Source of the DNA: Actinomadura latina NBRC 106108
GTDB taxonomy: Bacteria; Actinomycetota; Actinomycetes; Streptosporangiales; Streptosporangiaceae
Direction: 5' to 3'
DNA length: 64,000 nucleotides
Assembly: GCF_001552195.1 (NCBI RefSeq)
Contig: NZ_BCQS01000011.1
Span: 310,001 to 374,000, forward strand
The notes below the pieces were generated by a model. That model made no database searches. It was not told where the DNA came from and saw only the letters and a list, made by a program, of their open reading frames with translations. The translations under genes were made by a program, and so were the position numbers. Positions 24,253-33,438 of this stretch are shown here, one piece after another; positions within the stretch are counted from its first letter, which is position 1, and each line of letters starts with the position of its first letter.

Positions 24253-24531
24253 TCAAGTGGTCAGGCGGTGGCGGATGCTGCGGAGGACCAGGCGGGCCGG
24301 GCGGGTGAGCATGAGGAGGCCCGTCAGGACGGCGAATATCGCGAGCACGGTGCCGAAGAGCCACGGGTCCTTGGAGCCGAGCGCTTGGAGGAGCGCCAGG
24401 GCGATGCCGGCCGGGACGGTGAGTAAGGTGAACAGGACGACGGCGTTGTTGATGTTGCGGCTCTCGTCGTCTCTGGTGAGCCGGTTGTAACCAGAGACGG
24501 GACCGAGCGGGCATGCGAGACTGGCACCGAT
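24253..24531 (-). pseudogene. C-terminal fragment of a membrane protein
   Basis: A minus-strand frame ends with a TGA complementary to 24253-24255 and reads GYNRLTRDDESRNINN followed by two hydrophobic stretches (AVVLFTLLTVPAGIALALL and LFGTVLAIFAVLTGLLMLT) and a basic tail. It looks like the last two transmembrane helices of a larger protein. The frame runs into the hairpin element at 24529-24593, and no start codon belongs to it. The parent family is not identified. Confidence 0.45.
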
Positions 24532-24593
24532 GACCTTCTTGTTCGGGTGATGGAAGCTTCGACAACTCCCATGATCCCGAACAGAAGGTCATC
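24529..24593. repeat. 65-bp inverted-repeat element at a gene break
   Basis: GATGACCTTCTTGTTCGGG (24529-24547) and CCCGAACAGAAGGTCATC (24576-24593) are inverted copies differing by one base. The long stem and position at the truncation of a membrane-protein gene suggest a small mobile element (MITE-like) or a transposon end rather than a terminator. Confidence 0.45.
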
Positions 24594-24689
24594 TTCGTTT
24601 CAATGTCACCCTGCGTAACGAAAGTCGATCCGGACATCAGGGCATGCTCACCCCAGACAGGCGACCTTGAAATCCCCCTGGGGTCTTGG

Positions 24690-24891
24690 CGTCCTCGGGC
24701 GAGGAGGGTGCCGATGAGGGCCATGCCTTCGCGCAGGACGAGGCCGCACCAGTCGGCCGAAAGCCATATGCGTTCCTTGCCGGGCAGTTCCATGATGCGC
24801 GGGTCGGGCGGCTGGCCGGCGTAGGCGGTAGGTCCCGCATGACGTCCAGGGCGCCGACAGCTGCACAACCTTCGGTTGCCCTCACAAACAT
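24690..24891 (-). pseudogene. Small frameshifted gene of unknown function
   Basis: On the minus strand, MFVRATEGCAAVGALDVMR (starting at 24891) appears to continue, after a one-base shift, as GPTAYAGQPPDPRIMELPG and IWLSADWCGLVLREGMALIG. The joined sequence looks like a real protein of about 95 residues, but no family is recognised. Confidence 0.3.
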
Positions 24892-25094
24892 CTATGATCA
24901 CGCGGTGGCCGTCTGACGACTTACCGCTGGAGTATGAGAAAGGCCCACACGCGAGCATAGTAGGCAAAAACGGGCAGACCGAAATTCGCTTGTGCCCGGT
25001 CTTCCTCAATTCTCGCTCTGGCGTGCATGAACAGGTAAGATGACTGCTTACCTGTTGGTGACAGGGCTGCGATGGAGGAGAGGTTTCAAGCCTC

Positions 25095-26582
25095 ATGCAA
25101 GATCGCGCGCTCCTCATTTCGCCTGCCTATGACGCCTCTGTGTACACTTCCGCAGAAAGTCTGGGGCTCCGATCGGTCGCCGCCGCGCTCGCCGTGGAAG
25201 GGGCTGACGTCCGGATCGTTGAGCAATGCCCGCCCGAGGCGCCAAGTCCGGTCAACGAATGGGCTTGGGGCGCACGATTGATCGGTATCGGGGTGCTCTT
25301 CACGCGCCAGATACCTGCGGCGCTGGAGTTGACCGCTTCACTCCGGAGTGTTGCTCCTGCGGCTCATATCGTCCTCGGTGGTCAGGGGGTGCAGTTTCTC
25401 TGGCAGCGTGTTCTGCAGGACTGTCCGGCCCTCGACTCGGTGTGTCTTTATGAGGGCGAACAAACTGTAGGTGAGCTCTGGCATGCCCTGCGGGAGAGGA
25501 AGTCCTTCGGCACCATCAAGGGACTCGCGCACAGGCGGGGCGGGACGGTGATCGCAGAGCCCCGACCGCCGGTCACCGACCTGGACGCCCTTCCGTTCCC
25601 CCATCGAGAGCCCGGGCCCTACCCGAGCGGGCTCGCCACCGTGAGCACAAGCCGCGGTTGCATGGCGCATTGCACCTTCTGTCAGTCGGGGAACTACGGA
25701 AACCGGTATCACCGCCTTCCTAAATGGCGGGCCCGGTCGGCGGCGAATATAGCGGCAGAACTCACCAATCTGATCCGGGAGCACCAGATCACCGCGGTCA
25801 GCTTCGTCGATGACGACTTCTTTGGCGGCGACGGTCAGGGCAACGAACGAGCCTACGAACTCGCGCGGCTCCTGCACACCCTGCCGGGCGGGATTCACTT
25901 CTCGATCGAGTGCCGGATCAACGAACTCGACGAACCCCTCTTCCAGGCGCTGCGTGCAGCTGGATTGCGCAGGGTTCTCATCGGTATCGAGGCGGCCAAC
26001 GAAGCCGATCTGGCACTGTTCGCCAAGAAGACCACCAATGCCCAGGCGGCACGCGCCATCTCGTCCCTGCGCAGTCTCGACATCGATTTCTCTCTTGGGT
26101 TCATCATGTTCCAGCCGCTGTCGTCACTCGACGCGATCGGAGAGAACCTCACGTTCCTGCACCGGCATCGGGTGGCCGCTCACCGGCAACTGGTGAACAG
26201 ACTGGAGCTCTATCCCGCTGCGCCGCTGACCAGGTACTTCCAGCGAAAGGGCGTGGAGTTGAGGGAAGAGGGATATCGGATCGAGTACGAGTTCAGCGAT
26301 CCGGCGGTGACCTTACTGCGCCGAGCCTTTATGGAGGTGCTAAAGCCTTATATCCGCGTTGAACGAGCCTGCCAGGCGGCCCTGTTCCAAGCGGTGACCC
26401 ACGGGCAGGGCGAGAGCAGCCGCCGGTTGAGGGAGCACGCCGCCGATATCTGCGAGGCGCTGTCGAGTCATGCCCTGAAGTGCTGGGAACGGGTCGCGGC
26501 AGACTCCGATCCGGGCCAGGACCCGGCATTGAAATCCGAGGTCAGTGAAGAAGTTCGCAGACTGACCGCAACCATCAGTTGA
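25095..26582 (+). CDS. Radical SAM protein with B12-binding-like N-terminal domain
   Basis: The 495-residue enzyme has a Rossmann-like N-terminal domain (1-165) of the cobalamin-binding type, though I see no DxHxxG cobalt-ligand motif, and a radical SAM core with the 4Fe-4S cysteines C189, C193 and C196 (GCMAHCTFC). FVDDDFF and LGFIMFQP fit the rest of the barrel. It would generate a 5'-deoxyadenosyl radical; the substrate is unknown. No precursor peptide, methyl acceptor or pathway partner is adjacent, and it sits alone inside a defence-like island. The ATG at 25095 is preceded by GGAGGAGAGG about 13 bases upstream. The region upstream, 24895-25070, is AT-richer and probably holds its promoter. 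Confidence 0.85.
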   Translation: MQDRALLISPAYDASVYTSAESLGLRSVAAALAVEGADVRIVEQCPPEAPSPVNEWAWGARLIGIGVLFTRQIPAALELTASLRSVAPAAHIVLGGQGVQFLWQRVLQDCPALDSVCLYEGEQTVGELWHALRERKSFGTIKGLAHRRGGTVIAEPRPPVTDLDALPFPHREPGPYPSGLATVSTSRGCMAHCTFCQSGNYGNRYHRLPKWRARSAANIAAELTNLIREHQITAVSFVDDDFFGGDGQGNERAYELARLLHTLPGGIHFSIECRINELDEPLFQALRAAGLRRVLIGIEAANEADLALFAKKTTNAQAARAISSLRSLDIDFSLGFIMFQPLSSLDAIGENLTFLHRHRVAAHRQLVNRLELYPAAPLTRYFQRKGVELREEGYRIEYEFSDPAVTLLRRAFMEVLKPYIRVERACQAALFQAVTHGQGESSRRLREHAADICEALSSHALKCWERVAADSDPGQDPALKSEVSEEVRRLTATIS

Positions 26583-26651
26583 GTATCGGAGAGGAGGAGC
26601 CGTGTGGATCGACGGTAACGGCGGTGGCGGCTGATACGGGGAACGCACGGT

Positions 26652-26701
26652 TCACCCAACGCCGTACGGGCGCGCCGACGCACGCCCCAAGCGTTGGGTG
26701 A
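26652..26701. terminator. Inverted repeat after the radical SAM gene
   Basis: TCACCCAACGC (26652-26662) and GCGTTGGGTGA (26691-26701) are perfect inverted repeats with a 28-base spacer. The element lies 70 bases after the radical SAM stop and 55 bases before the peptidase start. It could be a terminator or an operator for the downstream pair. Confidence 0.45.
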
Positions 26702-26755
26702 GCCCTGATTTCCCTGTCCACACCCACCGGAGCACAGGAAGCCGGATCGAAGCGC

Positions 26756-27952
26756 ATGACGACCTTCTCTGACCTGTTGTACGGCGGTCTCTACCAGCGG
26801 CCCTGCCGCTTCGCCAACATCGAGCGTTTCGTCGCCGCCGTCGCCGCCGTCGCCGCCGACGACGAACTGTCAGCGCGGTACGACCAGAGTACGGCGCCGG
26901 AGGCCTTCGCCGCCGACCTGCGCGCAATCGCCGATCGCATGGATCCCTCCGGCGAGATCGGCACCGACCAGGGCGCCGCGGCACGGCTCGTCGCCGCCGA
27001 CCTACGCCGTATCACCGCCGCCGATTACACCGACATCGTCGCCGACGACACGGTGACCGCGCGTCTGGACCGTCGCGGGCCCGCGATCCAGCGACGGCTC
27101 CAGGCGGCCGGGCTGCCCGTGCAGGACACCTCCCTGAGTATCGTGGACGTCTTCCCTGAGCCATTCCACCGCTTCGCATGGTCGGCGTTCGCGCCCGACC
27201 GCGAAGACCAGGAGAACTTCGGCATCGAGCCCGGCGTCTACTTCCGCCGCGACCGGCTGCGGCCGCTGTACTCCGAGGCCCTGTTCGCCCACGAGGTCGT
27301 GCACACCGTGACGGGCCGGGTCGATCCCGAGATCTACGCGATGGGCCTGGAAGAAGGCATCGCCGAGATCCTCGGCACCTGCTACGGCGCCCTCGCCGTA
27401 CTGAACCGAGCGACGCTGCGCAACATCATCGTCCACGGCCGGCACGGCGCCCAGCGCGACAAACTCTGGTCGGTCTATCTCGATCACACCCGTCAAGCCG
27501 CACTCCTCTACCGCGAGTTCGGCATCGACGGGCTCGTCACCCTGGTCAGAAGCGGACGGGCTGCCATCCACGACGCCGAACAGGCCATCATGGCCGGCCG
27601 CCACCGAGAACTCCCACTGGCGCGGGGCGGGTGGGACGAACACACCACCGGCCTGGTGGACTTCACCTGTAGCGCCTATCTGCCCTCGCACGTGTTCACA
27701 CCTCTGGAATGCCTGCTGGCCCTGTACGCCCGGCAAGGACGCACCGTCAAGGACATCTGCGCCGAGGCCGGCGTGGCCTGCGAAGTCGGCGCGCTCGTCC
27801 TCGAGCGCCTGGGCGCCGAGTCGGCGCTGTTCGTCCAGGACGGTGACCGCATCGGCTATTCCAACGTCGACCGGTACCTGCGACTCGAAACCGCAGCGGA
27901 GGTGATGGTCATCCGTTACCTGCCGCCAGATCCGATGGTCGCAGACGCATGA
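26756..27952 (+). CDS. Putative HExxH zinc metallopeptidase
   Basis: The 398-residue protein carries AHEVVH (H179, E180, H183), a zincin active-site helix, followed 16 residues later by EEGIAE (199-204), which could give the third, glutamate zinc ligand as in gluzincins. There is no signal peptide, so it is a cytoplasmic enzyme. A likely winged-helix or wHTH-like segment follows near 315-370 (ICAEAGVACEVGALVLERLG). Its stop overlaps the start of the membrane protein gene as ATGA, so the two are translationally coupled. Cytoplasmic peptidases paired with membrane proteins occur as proteolytic sensors and effectors; that role here is inference. Confidence 0.65.
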   Translation: MTTFSDLLYGGLYQRPCRFANIERFVAAVAAVAADDELSARYDQSTAPEAFAADLRAIADRMDPSGEIGTDQGAAARLVAADLRRITAADYTDIVADDTVTARLDRRGPAIQRRLQAAGLPVQDTSLSIVDVFPEPFHRFAWSAFAPDREDQENFGIEPGVYFRRDRLRPLYSEALFAHEVVHTVTGRVDPEIYAMGLEEGIAEILGTCYGALAVLNRATLRNIIVHGRHGAQRDKLWSVYLDHTRQAALLYREFGIDGLVTLVRSGRAAIHDAEQAIMAGRHRELPLARGGWDEHTTGLVDFTCSAYLPSHVFTPLECLLALYARQGRTVKDICAEAGVACEVGALVLERLGAESALFVQDGDRIGYSNVDRYLRLETAAEVMVIRYLPPDPMVADA

Positions 27953-29121
27953 GCGCCACCAGCGGGCGGCGGCCGTCCCGCAGCTTGGTGGGGACCCTCG
28001 GCGATCTGTACCGCAGCCGCGGCCTGCTACTCGGCCTGGTCGCCACACTGGCCGGGTTCCTGCTGATCGTGCTGGCCCCCTCCGAGACGGCCCAGGTCAC
28101 CGTCGAGGGCGGACGGCTGGTCGTGAACGACGGTGCCCAAAGCCTGTGGGCCAAGTTCCGGATCGCCGACATCGGCGCTGCGGTGTTCCAGGTCGGCATC
28201 ACCCTGACCATCTTCCAGGTCCTGCTCAACCAGATCGCCGAAGACCGCTTCGTCGAACACGTCCGCCAGATCCTCGACGAACAGCAGGACGACGTCACCT
28301 ACGCCGTCGTGAAATCCATGGCAGCTGGAACCCGCATCAACGATCTGCGGCTCTCGCCCGCCGAACTCGACCACGTCATCGAGAACGCCTCCCGGCTACG
28401 CTCGGGCGACGCCGAACTCGGCAAAGTCATCGCCCGTAAACTTCGCACCGGAGTGTTCGAATCCAACGAGATCTGGCGCAACCTCGTCGTCCGCGCCGAG
28501 ATCCTGGAACTGGAACGCGCTACCGACCACGGCCGCTTGCACGACTACTACAACCTCTACTTCCAATTCGCCTACTACACCACCAACGTCCGCCGCTCCC
28601 GCTTCGCCTTCCGCGTGCTGCGCTTCGGCGACTACGACGAAGCCCTGCGCGCCGAAGACGTTGGCGCAGTGTGGCGGCTGCCCTCCACCGGAGAGTTCGA
28701 CGACGACACTTGGAACGACGCCTTCACCCTCAACGCCCTGTCCTTCGGCGGCAGACCCGTGGAATTCGTCCGCAGCGACGTCGAACGCGAATTCGTGGGG
28801 CACATCCCCACCGAAGATTTCGAGGACACCGCCCGCATATGGGTCCAGTACTCCTTCACCGCCAAGATCCTCGCGGACGGCAACCTGCTCAGCTTCGAAG
28901 TCCCCAAGCCCACCTTCGGCGCGACCTACTCCATCAGCATCGGCGCCCCGGACATCCAACGCATCCGAGCCCTCGACTACTTCGGCGCCACCAAACCCGC
29001 CTCCATCGACTACACCCCCGACATGGACCACACCCGCGTCGTCAGCATCAGCGTTGACGACTGGATTCTCCCCAAAGCCGGCGTCGTCGTCGTATGGAAA
29101 CGGGAGTCCCCCCTCAGTTGA
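27949..29121 (+). CDS. Two-helix membrane protein coupled to the metallopeptidase
   Basis: The 390-residue protein has two N-terminal membrane helices (about 26-43, LLLGLVATLAGFLLIVLA, and about 76-96, IGAAVFQVGITLTIFQVLL) separated by a short polar loop. A large soluble region follows, rich in aromatic beta-strand-like sequence (about 150-390). No family is recognised. The ATGA overlap with the peptidase gene implies a joint function. The soluble part is probably cytoplasmic and could be the substrate, the sensor or the effector of the peptidase. Confidence 0.6.
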   Translation: MSATSGRRPSRSLVGTLGDLYRSRGLLLGLVATLAGFLLIVLAPSETAQVTVEGGRLVVNDGAQSLWAKFRIADIGAAVFQVGITLTIFQVLLNQIAEDRFVEHVRQILDEQQDDVTYAVVKSMAAGTRINDLRLSPAELDHVIENASRLRSGDAELGKVIARKLRTGVFESNEIWRNLVVRAEILELERATDHGRLHDYYNLYFQFAYYTTNVRRSRFAFRVLRFGDYDEALRAEDVGAVWRLPSTGEFDDDTWNDAFTLNALSFGGRPVEFVRSDVEREFVGHIPTEDFEDTARIWVQYSFTAKILADGNLLSFEVPKPTFGATYSISIGAPDIQRIRALDYFGATKPASIDYTPDMDHTRVVSISVDDWILPKAGVVVVWKRESPLS

Positions 29122-29353
29122 GGAATACTGCACTCTCCGAATAGGTGCACCACCCCGGTAACACCCACTGACCACCCGGCACCACCACCCCGCCAACCCC
29201 CATGGGTTCGTTCCTCGTGCGCCAGGTAGCCGCGCCACGAGGTTCGGCGGGGTCTGACGCGGCAGCCGGGCCCCGTTATCGTCGGGGCGGAACCGTTCGC
29301 CGTCCTCAACGCAGTGGGCGGAGAGAACCACCAGGACTCCCCGGGAGACGTTC
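29122..29353. other. Intergenic spacer before the STAND gene
   Basis: I see no gene here. It presumably holds the promoter of the STAND NTPase operon; no clear -35/-10 pair stands out. Confidence 0.4.
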
Positions 29354-31819
29354 ATGCCCCTTGAACCTCGATTTCGGCGGGTCGCGGCCCTGCACCGTCC
29401 GTTCGTGAACCGGGAGTCGGTGCTGGCCGCGTTCGCCGAGGTTCAACGGACACGGCAGGGCTCGCCGTGCGTGTTCAACGTGGTCGGGGTGGGCGGCATC
29501 GGCAAGTCCCGGCTCTTACAGGAACTCAGGCAGCGCACCGCCGCGACGCACCGGGCCGCGACGGTCGACCTCCAGGTGCCCGCGATGCGGCAGCAGGAAG
29601 ACGCCCTGGCGGTGCTGCGCGTCGAACTCGGTCGCCAGGGTGTGCGGTTCGACCGCTTCGACATCGCCTACGCCGTCCTCTGGCAGCGGCTCCACCCGCA
29701 TCTGCGGCTCTCCAGCAAGGAACTCCCGTTCGTGGACGAGAGCGAAGCCCTCTCCCAGGTCCTCGACGGCGCGGCCGGCGTCCCGGTGTTCGGCACCGGC
29801 GTGGGGTTGCTGCGTCTGCTCGGCAAGGCCACGAGTGGGATGCGGCAGCGGCACCGGATCAAGTCCGACGACACGCTCAGCCAGTTGGACGACCTCAGCA
29901 ACGCCGAACTCGCCGACGCGGTCACGTACCTGTTCGCCGAGGATCTGCGCGATGGCTCCGACCGCCCCTACGTCATCTTCGTCGACGCCTACGAGGCGCT
30001 GGCCCCCGCAGCGGCGCGGTCCGGCCGGGCGCTGGCCCAGGACGTCTGGCTCCGCGACTTGATCGCCCAGCTCGACGGGGGAGTGGTCGTCCTGGCCAGC
30101 CGTGAACCGCTGCCCTGGGCGGCCCACGAGCCCGGCTGGGCGGAGGTGATCCACCACCAGCGCGTGGACGGTCTTCCCATGGTGGCCCGGCTGGAGCTCC
30201 TCGCGGACGGCGGCATCACCGACCACGATGCGCGCCAGGCCATCGCGACCGCCAGCCAGGGTCTCCCCTTCTACCTTCACCTGGCCGTGGACACGCGCAC
30301 GACGGCCCGGCAGGCGGCGGCGGTCTCGTCCGAGGAGATTCTGCAACGGTTCCTGGCCCATGTCGCCCCCGACGAGATCCGCACGCTCGAACTGCTGAGC
30401 GTCGCCCGGATCTTCGACTATGAGATCTTCCAGGCGGTGGCGGACGAGTTCGACCTGCCCCGGCACCGGATGGCCTGGGAGTCGCTGACCGCCTACTCGT
30501 TCGTGTACCCGGCCGGCGCGCACGGCCGGCGCCTGCACCAGCTCATGCGCGCGGCGCTGCACGACCGGCTGTCCCATGACACGGTCCGGGACGTCCACGC
30601 ACTCCTCCGGGATGTCTGGGACTCCCGCGCCGACGGCGACCACACCGCCGAGGACGGCGTCGCCATCCGGGCCCGTGCCGTCCGCGAGGCCGCGTACTGC
30701 GGCCTGCACGCGGGCATCCTCGACGGCGCGGACATCCTGATGTACGCCGACCGGGCGATGACGCACGGGGGCAAGCAGGCCGTCGACGGCGTGGCCCAAG
30801 ACCTCCGAGACCACCTGGACGCGGGGTCCGGCGATCCGGAGCTCGCCCAGACTGCCCGCTGCCTGGAAGCCGAGTCGGCGGTTCTCCTCGGGGACGCGGC
30901 GGCCGCCACGCGGCTGACCCCGTCCATCGACTGGCCGCTGGACGGTGAGCCTGGCGCACGCCTCGCCCTGGCGGGCGCGCACGGCCGCCGCATCGCCGGA
31001 GCCACTGGCGAAGCACAACGCCTCTTCCACCAGGTGTGGAACCACCACTCCGGTCCCGTCCGGTTGCGGGCGGGTTTCTGCATGGCGGACCTGGACATGT
31101 GCCAGGGACGGTTCGGCGACGCCTTGTCCATCACACAGCAGATACTCGCCGATGCCCCGGACGAGGACCTCGTGCTGCGCGGCGACGTGGTCCGCCTCCA
31201 GCATCTCGGCTACCGGTTCGGGTTCGACCTCGACTCGTCCGCCCGGTCCCTGGACACGGCCGCGGAACTCTACGCGCGGGCGGGCGCCATCATCGGCCAG
31301 GCCGACATCAAGACCAACCGCGCCGAGCTGCTCGCCTGGACCGACCCGTCACGCGCTCTCGACGCCGCCGCCGACGCCATCGACGCGCAGACCGACCTCG
31401 GCGCCCACCACGAGATGGGCAAGGCGTTCACCGCCCTCGCCATCGCGCAGACCCGCCTCGGCCAGCACGTTCCGGCGGCGGCCTCGTTCCAGACGGCCGC
31501 CGAAGCCCTGGAGCGGGCGCGCTACCGGTCCGGCCGGGCACGCGCGGAACTGTTCCGCGCCTTCCTCCACGCCCGGACGGGACGTGCCGCCGATGCCGTG
31601 GCCTCCGCCCGCTGGGCCATCGCCGAACTCGTCGCCGCCGAGGTCTACCCGACCTTGCTCATGGTCGCCGGTCACCTGCTGGACACCTTCGATGCCGCCG
31701 ACGAGCACACCACGACCGTGACGGACCGGGCACGCGCCCAGATCAGCCCGCCGAGCCTGCTGCCATTCTTGGACGACCAGGCACGGGCGCTCGTGACGGC
31801 CATGCTGGAGGACGGATGA
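29354..31819 (+). CDS. STAND-type P-loop NTPase with helical-repeat C-terminus
   Basis: The 821-residue protein has Walker A GVGGIGKS (45-52), Walker B YVIFVDAYE (about 205-213) and a sensor-like VVLASREP, which match the signal-transduction ATPases with numerous domains. The C-terminal 450 residues are alanine-rich helices in TPR-like repeats. STAND proteins bind a target with the repeat region and oligomerise. Many of them are phage sensors (Avs-type) or transcription regulators. No nuclease, TIR or other effector domain is fused at either end. The start is the ATG at 29354 with GGGAG seven bases upstream; the stop overlaps the next gene's start. Confidence 0.8.
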   Translation: MPLEPRFRRVAALHRPFVNRESVLAAFAEVQRTRQGSPCVFNVVGVGGIGKSRLLQELRQRTAATHRAATVDLQVPAMRQQEDALAVLRVELGRQGVRFDRFDIAYAVLWQRLHPHLRLSSKELPFVDESEALSQVLDGAAGVPVFGTGVGLLRLLGKATSGMRQRHRIKSDDTLSQLDDLSNAELADAVTYLFAEDLRDGSDRPYVIFVDAYEALAPAAARSGRALAQDVWLRDLIAQLDGGVVVLASREPLPWAAHEPGWAEVIHHQRVDGLPMVARLELLADGGITDHDARQAIATASQGLPFYLHLAVDTRTTARQAAAVSSEEILQRFLAHVAPDEIRTLELLSVARIFDYEIFQAVADEFDLPRHRMAWESLTAYSFVYPAGAHGRRLHQLMRAALHDRLSHDTVRDVHALLRDVWDSRADGDHTAEDGVAIRARAVREAAYCGLHAGILDGADILMYADRAMTHGGKQAVDGVAQDLRDHLDAGSGDPELAQTARCLEAESAVLLGDAAAATRLTPSIDWPLDGEPGARLALAGAHGRRIAGATGEAQRLFHQVWNHHSGPVRLRAGFCMADLDMCQGRFGDALSITQQILADAPDEDLVLRGDVVRLQHLGYRFGFDLDSSARSLDTAAELYARAGAIIGQADIKTNRAELLAWTDPSRALDAAADAIDAQTDLGAHHEMGKAFTALAIAQTRLGQHVPAAASFQTAAEALERARYRSGRARAELFRAFLHARTGRAADAVASARWAIAELVAAEVYPTLLMVAGHLLDTFDAADEHTTTVTDRARAQISPPSLLPFLDDQARALVTAMLEDG

Positions 31820-32796
31820 ACTGGCAGGACCTCTACGAGCGCGCACGCGCACACCACGACCCGGCGGCCGGGTACTACAACGACAACATCCGGATCGACA
31901 CCCCTGACGGGACGGTCATCGTCCGGATACCGATCCACGGCGCCGACATCATGGACCTGCGGCCATGGCGTGAGGACCGGGTTCTCGCCGCCATCGCCCC
32001 CCACGTCCGCGACGCCCCGCGGCTGCTCCACGCCTCGGCCGACCCGCCGTTCCAGGTCCACGAGTTCATCCCCGGCGACCTCCTCAACGACGTGGCGCCG
32101 CGCGGCACCCCCGTCCCGCCCCACGTGCTGGACGACATCGTGCGGTTGTTCACGCAGCTCACCCGCGTCCCCCAGCTCCCCGACGTCCCGGCCTCCTGGC
32201 CCGCCGGCCCCGACACGACCGCCTTCGCGCGCCGCCTGTCCGATCTGACACAGCGCGTGTACGACACCTTCAGCGCCGAGTACGCCGACCTCTTCACCGC
32301 CCTGGAGATTCCCGCCGCCCCCCTCGCGCCGGTGGACGACCGGTGGCGCGGCCTCACCCCGCGCCCCTTCACCTGCGTCCACGCCGACGTCCACCGCCGC
32401 AACATGATCGTCGACCGGGGCGCGACCACGTTCCTCGACTGGGAACTCGCCCTCTGGGGCGACCCCGTCTACGACCTTGCCGTCCACATCCACAAAATGG
32501 GCTACCTGCCGGGGGAGCAGGACACCTTGATCACCCGCTGGCACGATGCCATGCCGTCCGACTACACCACCGGCTGGCAGCCGGACCTTGATGCCTACCT
32601 CGCTCACGAACGCATCAAGTCGGCGATCGTCGACTCCGTCCGCTACTCCCAGCTCTTCAAGAACAACGGCCCCTACCCCTACCCGGAGCACCAGCTCGTC
32701 GATTCCCTGACCGCCAAGCTCAACGCAGCCCGCCCCTACTGGCACATCCCAGAAACCATGGCCGCACGCACCGTCGAAGAGGCCCTCGGACGCTGA
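31816..32796 (+). CDS. Aminoglycoside-phosphotransferase-fold kinase
   Basis: The 326-residue protein has the APH/choline-kinase active site: HADVHRRN (H189, D191, N196) and the metal-binding LDWE (D208). The N-terminal lobe is short and lacks an obvious glycine loop. Its substrate may be a small molecule or a protein. The ATG at 31816 overlaps the STAND gene's stop (ATGA), so the kinase is translationally coupled to the STAND sensor and may be its effector. Confidence 0.82.
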   Translation: MNWQDLYERARAHHDPAAGYYNDNIRIDTPDGTVIVRIPIHGADIMDLRPWREDRVLAAIAPHVRDAPRLLHASADPPFQVHEFIPGDLLNDVAPRGTPVPPHVLDDIVRLFTQLTRVPQLPDVPASWPAGPDTTAFARRLSDLTQRVYDTFSAEYADLFTALEIPAAPLAPVDDRWRGLTPRPFTCVHADVHRRNMIVDRGATTFLDWELALWGDPVYDLAVHIHKMGYLPGEQDTLITRWHDAMPSDYTTGWQPDLDAYLAHERIKSAIVDSVRYSQLFKNNGPYPYPEHQLVDSLTAKLNAARPYWHIPETMAARTVEEALGR

Positions 32797-33156
32797 GCCC
32801 AGCAAGGTAGCTGCGCCGCGCAGGGCCTCGGCGGTTCCGTCGGGAGGCATCGAGCCGAGCACCTGCCGGACGCCGCGCGCACGACCCCCGACGCCGACAT
32901 GCGCCAGTCCCGCCACAACCCGCACCCGGGTTTCGGTTCGGCGAAACCGGCCGTTCCGCACCCGGTAGAGACGTCAGTTGTAGACGATAGGCGCCTCACC
33001 AGTGAAAGTGTTGATCGTTGTCGCGCGCCCTCACGCAATTGGCAGGTGCTCATTTTGTCCCCATAGGGTCGATCTGTCACCCAATAGACATTTTGGACAA
33101 GTCTTGTCGCCTCGCCGTGGCTGCGGGAAAATTGCCGATGATGTCGACGACTGGAA
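32797..33156. other. Gene-free stretch with a possible coding remnant
   Basis: No intact gene is present. The minus strand at about 32805-32890 reads GVRQVLGSMPPDGTAEALR, which looks like a coding remnant of unknown origin. A weak promoter, TTGGCA-17-CATAGG at about 33040-33068, may serve the next gene. Confidence 0.3.
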
Positions 33157-33438
33157 GTGAGCGATGCCATGTCCAGGCCGTGGGAAGCCGATCACGATGC
33201 GAGATTCCTGCGACGGCTGGGGAAGACGGCCGCCGAGGTGGGAGACAGCCGCACGACCCAGGACTGCCCGGAGATCTGGGAGCTGGACAACGGCGACATC
33301 GCCGTGATCGGGCGGGATGCCACCGGTGCGTACCATGATCGGCTTCCGCCGGGCGTGAGCGTCGGCTCCGACGAAGGCATCGTGATCATCTCGGGTCGCC
33401 TGCTCGCTGCGGCCAAGCCGGATATCCGAGATGCTTGA
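33157..33438 (+). CDS. Small protein partner of the DUF6879 protein
   Basis: This small protein of 93 residues (or 89 from the ATG at 33169) has no family I can name. It contains the segments WELDNGDIAVIGRD and EGIVIISGRLL, two probable beta-hairpins. It precedes the DUF6879 gene and overlaps it by eight bases. Small genes of this kind routinely precede DUF6879 genes in actinomycetes, suggesting a regulatory or toxin-antitoxin-like pair; that is inference. Confidence 0.6.
   Translation: MSDAMSRPWEADHDARFLRRLGKTAAEVGDSRTTQDCPEIWELDNGDIAVIGRDATGAYHDRLPPGVSVGSDEGIVIISGRLLAAAKPDIRDA

Noticed and set aside
26756..27952. Assigning the HExxH protein to a specific peptidase family such as M48 or ImmA (M78)
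   Set aside because: HEVVH and the later EEGIAE are present but the surrounding sequence does not clearly match one family, so only the zincin motif is claimed.
22006..29218. Similar 18-20-base sequences CATGGGTTCGTCCCTCGTG at 22006 and CATGGGTTCGTTCCTCGTG at 29199
   Set aside because: They are short and occur in different contexts, and no repeated flanking structure or element ends are visible, so chance cannot be excluded.
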